Below are positions 60,021 to 64,000 of a stretch of 64,000 nucleotides of DNA, one piece after another. This DNA comes from Rhabditoides inermis. Taxonomy: Eukaryota > Nematoda > Chromadorea > Rhabditida > Rhabditidae. The stretch is from NCBI GenBank assembly GCA_963966185.1, contig CAWZYM010000253.1:1605196-1669195 (forward strand). The letters are read 5' to 3'. The position numbers and the translations under genes were made by a program. The notes below the pieces were generated by a model, which searched no databases, was not told the origin of the DNA, and was given only the letters and a program-made list of their open reading frames with translations. Each line of letters opens with the position of its first letter. Position 1 is the first letter of the stretch.

Positions 60021-60855
60021 ATGAAGGTGAGCCACAACCCCATCTCTCCACTTCTCACCATCCGAATCTCCCAGTCCCCCCTCATCTGTTTCCTCCCCCC
60101 TCCATCTGCCCTTTCAGTTCACCCCTATCGCCGTGGCTGCCCTCGCCGGCTTCGCCGCCGCCCACCAGAACGGCTACGGAGACGAGCCGGTCGCGCCGGT
60201 GGCTGCCGCGCCCGCCCCGATGCCCGCCCCCGTCGAGCAGACCGCCCCGATCGTCGACTACGCCCCCGCTCCCCCCGCCCCCGTCCAGGCTCCCGCCCCC
60301 GCTGCGCCCGCCTATGACGCCCCCGCTCCCGTCGCCGTCGAGGAGCACGTGTCGGTCGCCGCTGCCCCCGCGCCCGCCCCCGTCTACGAGGCTCCCGCCC
60401 CCGTGTACCATGCCCCGGCTCCCGCTCCCGCCCCGGTCTTCGAGGCCCCTGCCCCGGCCCCCGCTCCCGTCTACCAGGCGCCCGCCCCGGCCCCCGCTCC
60501 CGTCTACCAGGCCCCCGCCCCGGCCCCCGCTCCCGTCTACCAGGCCCCTGTAGCTCAGCAGCAGTTCGCTCCCGCCCCGGCTGCCGGAGGATACGCCACC
60601 GCCCCGGCTGCGTTCCAGGCTGCTCCCGCCTACCAGGCTCCCGCTGCCGTGCAGCAGTTCGGTGGATACCAGCAGCAGCAGGCGGCGCCCGCCTACGGAG
60701 GACAGCAGGGAGGATACGCGCAGCCCCAGGCGCAGCCCGTGTACCAGGCTCCCCAGGGATACGCTCAGCAGCAGCAGTTCGCTCCCCAGGCCGGCGGATA
60801 CGCGCAGGCGCCCGCGCAGGGATACCGCTTCCTCCGCCGCTTCTTCGCCTTCTAA
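60021..60855 (+). CDS. Secreted Pro/Ala-rich repeat protein
   Basis: Exon 60021-60026 (Met-Lys) and exon 60118-60855, 247 aa. The signal peptide is MKFTPIAVAALAGFAAA. The body is built of PAPAPVYQAP units (at least three near-identical copies around 60465-60550), then a Gln/Gly/Tyr-rich part (GGYQQQQAAPAYGGQQGGYA) and a basic aromatic end, YRFLRRFFAF. The composition suggests an extracellular structural protein such as a cuticle or eggshell component; no family is recognised with certainty. Signal peptide, strong TATA box, short intron after the second codon and AATAAA at 60921-60926 indicate a highly expressed compact gene. Confidence 0.85.
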
Positions 60856-61201
60856 GAAGAAGCAGGACAAACACTCAGGTCTCACTCTGCATTCCCGCCG
60901 TACATAATCACTCCCGCATGAATAAAATGTACAGTCTACAGTGCTTTTGACGTGGTCTTGTTTAAATCGCAAAGTGCCTCCCTCCTTCCTTTCTGACGGC
61001 CAAGGGCCCTCGCAGATTCTGATTATACAAGAATCGGAAGTACTGTCGTAAACAGTATCTTATCCCGTCCAGACTCGAAAGTTTTTTGTCTCGTCTCAAT
61101 TGTCATTCAATAGGGGGCGTAGTTTTAATGAGTTTACTGAGCACACATGTAAACCCGGAGGAAAATTGATAAGGCGGTAAAGACACAAGCGGGAAAGGCG
61201 C

Positions 61202-62608
<1,407 letters not shown>

Positions 62609-62973
62609 GTTGGCTGCAAGGGAGCGAGTAAGTGAAAGGAATGGGGAGTAACAAAATACACTTGCGATTGGATTTGAAAAAAAGATACACAGTCAAGAGT
62701 TGCGAGAGAGGAAAGTGAGGCTACCCAACCAGTCGGGTCGGGAGAGGCGAGGTGGAATGGTGAAATGGCGGCGCGATTGGGGAGGAGTGAAATGATGATG
62801 ATGCGGGAGTGGGTAGAAAATGAGAGAGTGAGTGGGAGAGAGAGAGAGAGAGAGAGGCAGAGAGACGAGACAGATTGCTACCACCATCGGGTTCTAGATG
62901 CGATCTCGCGAATGAGTGTGCGAGGCGAATGCAGAGGAGTGTGTGATGCCTGAGGGAGGGGTGGGGGCGGCCG

Positions 62974-62984
62974 GGCTATATAGC
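62974..62984 (-). promoter_or_regulatory. TATA box of actin
   Basis: GCTATATAGCC in a GC-rich setting, about 370 bp upstream of the ATG. A 5' UTR exon with a donor near 62882 (GGTG|GTAGCA) and the acceptor at about 62613 would form a leader intron. Confidence 0.55.
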
Positions 62985-63099
62985 CAGCACGCAGCTGTGC
63001 CATCGCGGCAAGAAACAGCCGCCGACGCATTCCCCGAACACCCACTCCCTCCCTCCCCGTCTCTCGCCGAGACACTGTGTGATGGCTGAGAGGACGCAG

Positions 63100-63890
63100 A
63101 CGCGAGAGCAGTGAGTGGGATTTCCGATCAAGCTATTCCACGAATCTCCGCAGGTTCTTGCCAGGAAGAGATGCAAATATGTGACGAAAACAAATCTCTC
63201 GCACTTCGCTCTTCCACAATAACAACGTTGATTGCAGGATGGGTGTAAAGATAAACTAGTAATTTATTGCAATCACAATTCGATCAATTGTGGATATTGT
63301 TTATGTAACGATCGGTTTTGCTGCGGGAAGTTTTATTGACACCGATTCACCGATAGAAATTGGGGAACAAATGAACTACATAAACCGTTTTGAATCTACA
63401 CAAGATGAGCCGCGCATCGAAACTCCTCAACCTCTCATGAAACACGCTGACTTATGAGTACAGTATGCACCCTGATAAATCATCATTGTTTCACTATACT
63501 CTAACTGTTTACCAACTATATAAACAAAAACATTCCCGTGCACTCGAGTCATAAATTTTCGAAGAAAGTGCTTTGCACACGCACATATTTATTTATAGTG
63601 TAGACTGTGTCCAACTACGCGTACTTTTTATATTAATTATGATAAGGAGAAAAAAAAACAATGTCGACATTTATTAAATAAACCAGAGTTCAGAGTTCAG
63701 AAATTTATCCGGTATCGTTATAGCTGTACATGACATTGCAATCACAACAATATGAATGGAAGCATGCAGTAGGGCCAAGATCTTGGTAGGCTAACGCCGG
63801 AGGAATACAGTTTAGCAATAGAGGTTAGTGGTGGACGACGATTCTTGATCGATACTCTATCGATACTTGATCGATAATCAGCCCAATCCA
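63100..63890. other. AT-rich stretch with no gene seen
   Basis: Upstream of actin; no supported exon, repeat or regulatory site was identified. Confidence 0.5.
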
Positions 63891-64000
63891 TTAGAGTACC
63901 ATGGTAGACGGTGGAGGGCTCCGGGTGGTCCTTTCCTCCCACGTAGTCGCATGTATCTCCTCGAGCCAGTAGTACTGCATCCACGTGAGCTTCTGCATCG
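63891..64000 (-). CDS. Last exon of an unidentified gene (continues outside window)
   Basis: On the minus strand a frame reading QKLTWMQYYWLEEIHATTWE and ending TMVL before TAA (63893-63891) has the high GC third-codon bias of real exons here. An overlapping frame (VDAVLLARGDTCDYVGG..) is longer but lacks that bias. Function unknown. Confidence 0.3.
   Translation of the reverse strand, partial: MQKLTWMQYYWLEEIHATTWEERTTRSPPPSTMVL

Noticed and set aside
60082..60972. 296-codon Gly-rich frame on the minus strand
   Set aside because: Exact antisense of the Pro/Ala-rich gene; it arises from GC-rich repeat codons, with no promoter, splice sites or independent signal.

Overview
The window is animal genomic DNA: intron-rich protein genes on both strands, GT-AG introns (two with GC donors), AATAAA poly(A) signals, abundant (CT/GA)n microsatellites and many inverted-repeat transposon remnants. 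Several features suggest a nematode or a close ecdysozoan relative: a nose-resistant-to-fluoxetine/OAC-type acyltransferase fused to an SGNH domain, secreted TIL-like cysteine-rich and Gly/Tyr- or Pro/Ala-rich proteins, and start codons placed directly at AG splice-acceptor sites (FMC1, CAP-H2, RFC3, globin, actin) as in spliced-leader genomes. The species is not identifiable from the sequence alone. Splice sites were assigned by eye, so exon edges may be off by a base or two.

Layout. 1-2.4 kb (+): 3' part of a GPAT3/4-like glycerol-3-phosphate acyltransferase. 3.0-5.2 kb (-): a secreted cysteine-rich TIL-like protein whose largest intron holds a foldback transposon. 5.2-8.7 kb: intergenic, with a CG-rich inverted-repeat element. 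8.7-30.7 kb (+): a complete filamin (two CH domains, about 20 filamin repeats, C-terminal dimerisation repeat; 48 exons, roughly 2,360 aa) with two in-phase alternative terminal exons, a coiled-coil insert, a skippable hinge-like exon, an intronic promoter-like CpG cluster and five inverted-repeat insertions. 32.5-36.7 kb (+): a globin with an N-myristoylation motif. 36.7-37.1 kb: a 12-bp polypyrimidine minisatellite. 37.9-38.3 kb (+): a small secreted Tyr/Gly-rich peptide. 39.1-45.3 kb (-): the OAC-type acyltransferase, with three transposon insertions. 46-47.4 kb: a dead LINE 3' end and a decayed histone H2A. 47.8-58.9 kb (+): FMC1, CAP-H2 (condensin II kleisin) and RFC3 in tandem, a candidate operon. 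60.0-60.9 kb (+): a secreted Pro/Ala-rich repeat protein. 61.2-62.6 kb (-): an actin gene with an apparent single-base frameshift. 63.9-64 kb (-): the last exon of an unidentified gene.

No prokaryotic-type system, CRISPR array or rRNA is present. The most notable items are the filamin isoform architecture, the membrane-anchored globin, and a set of foldback transposons, two of which have clear 9-10 bp target duplications, including one whose terminal repeats are built from GTGGTGCG-type tandem units.
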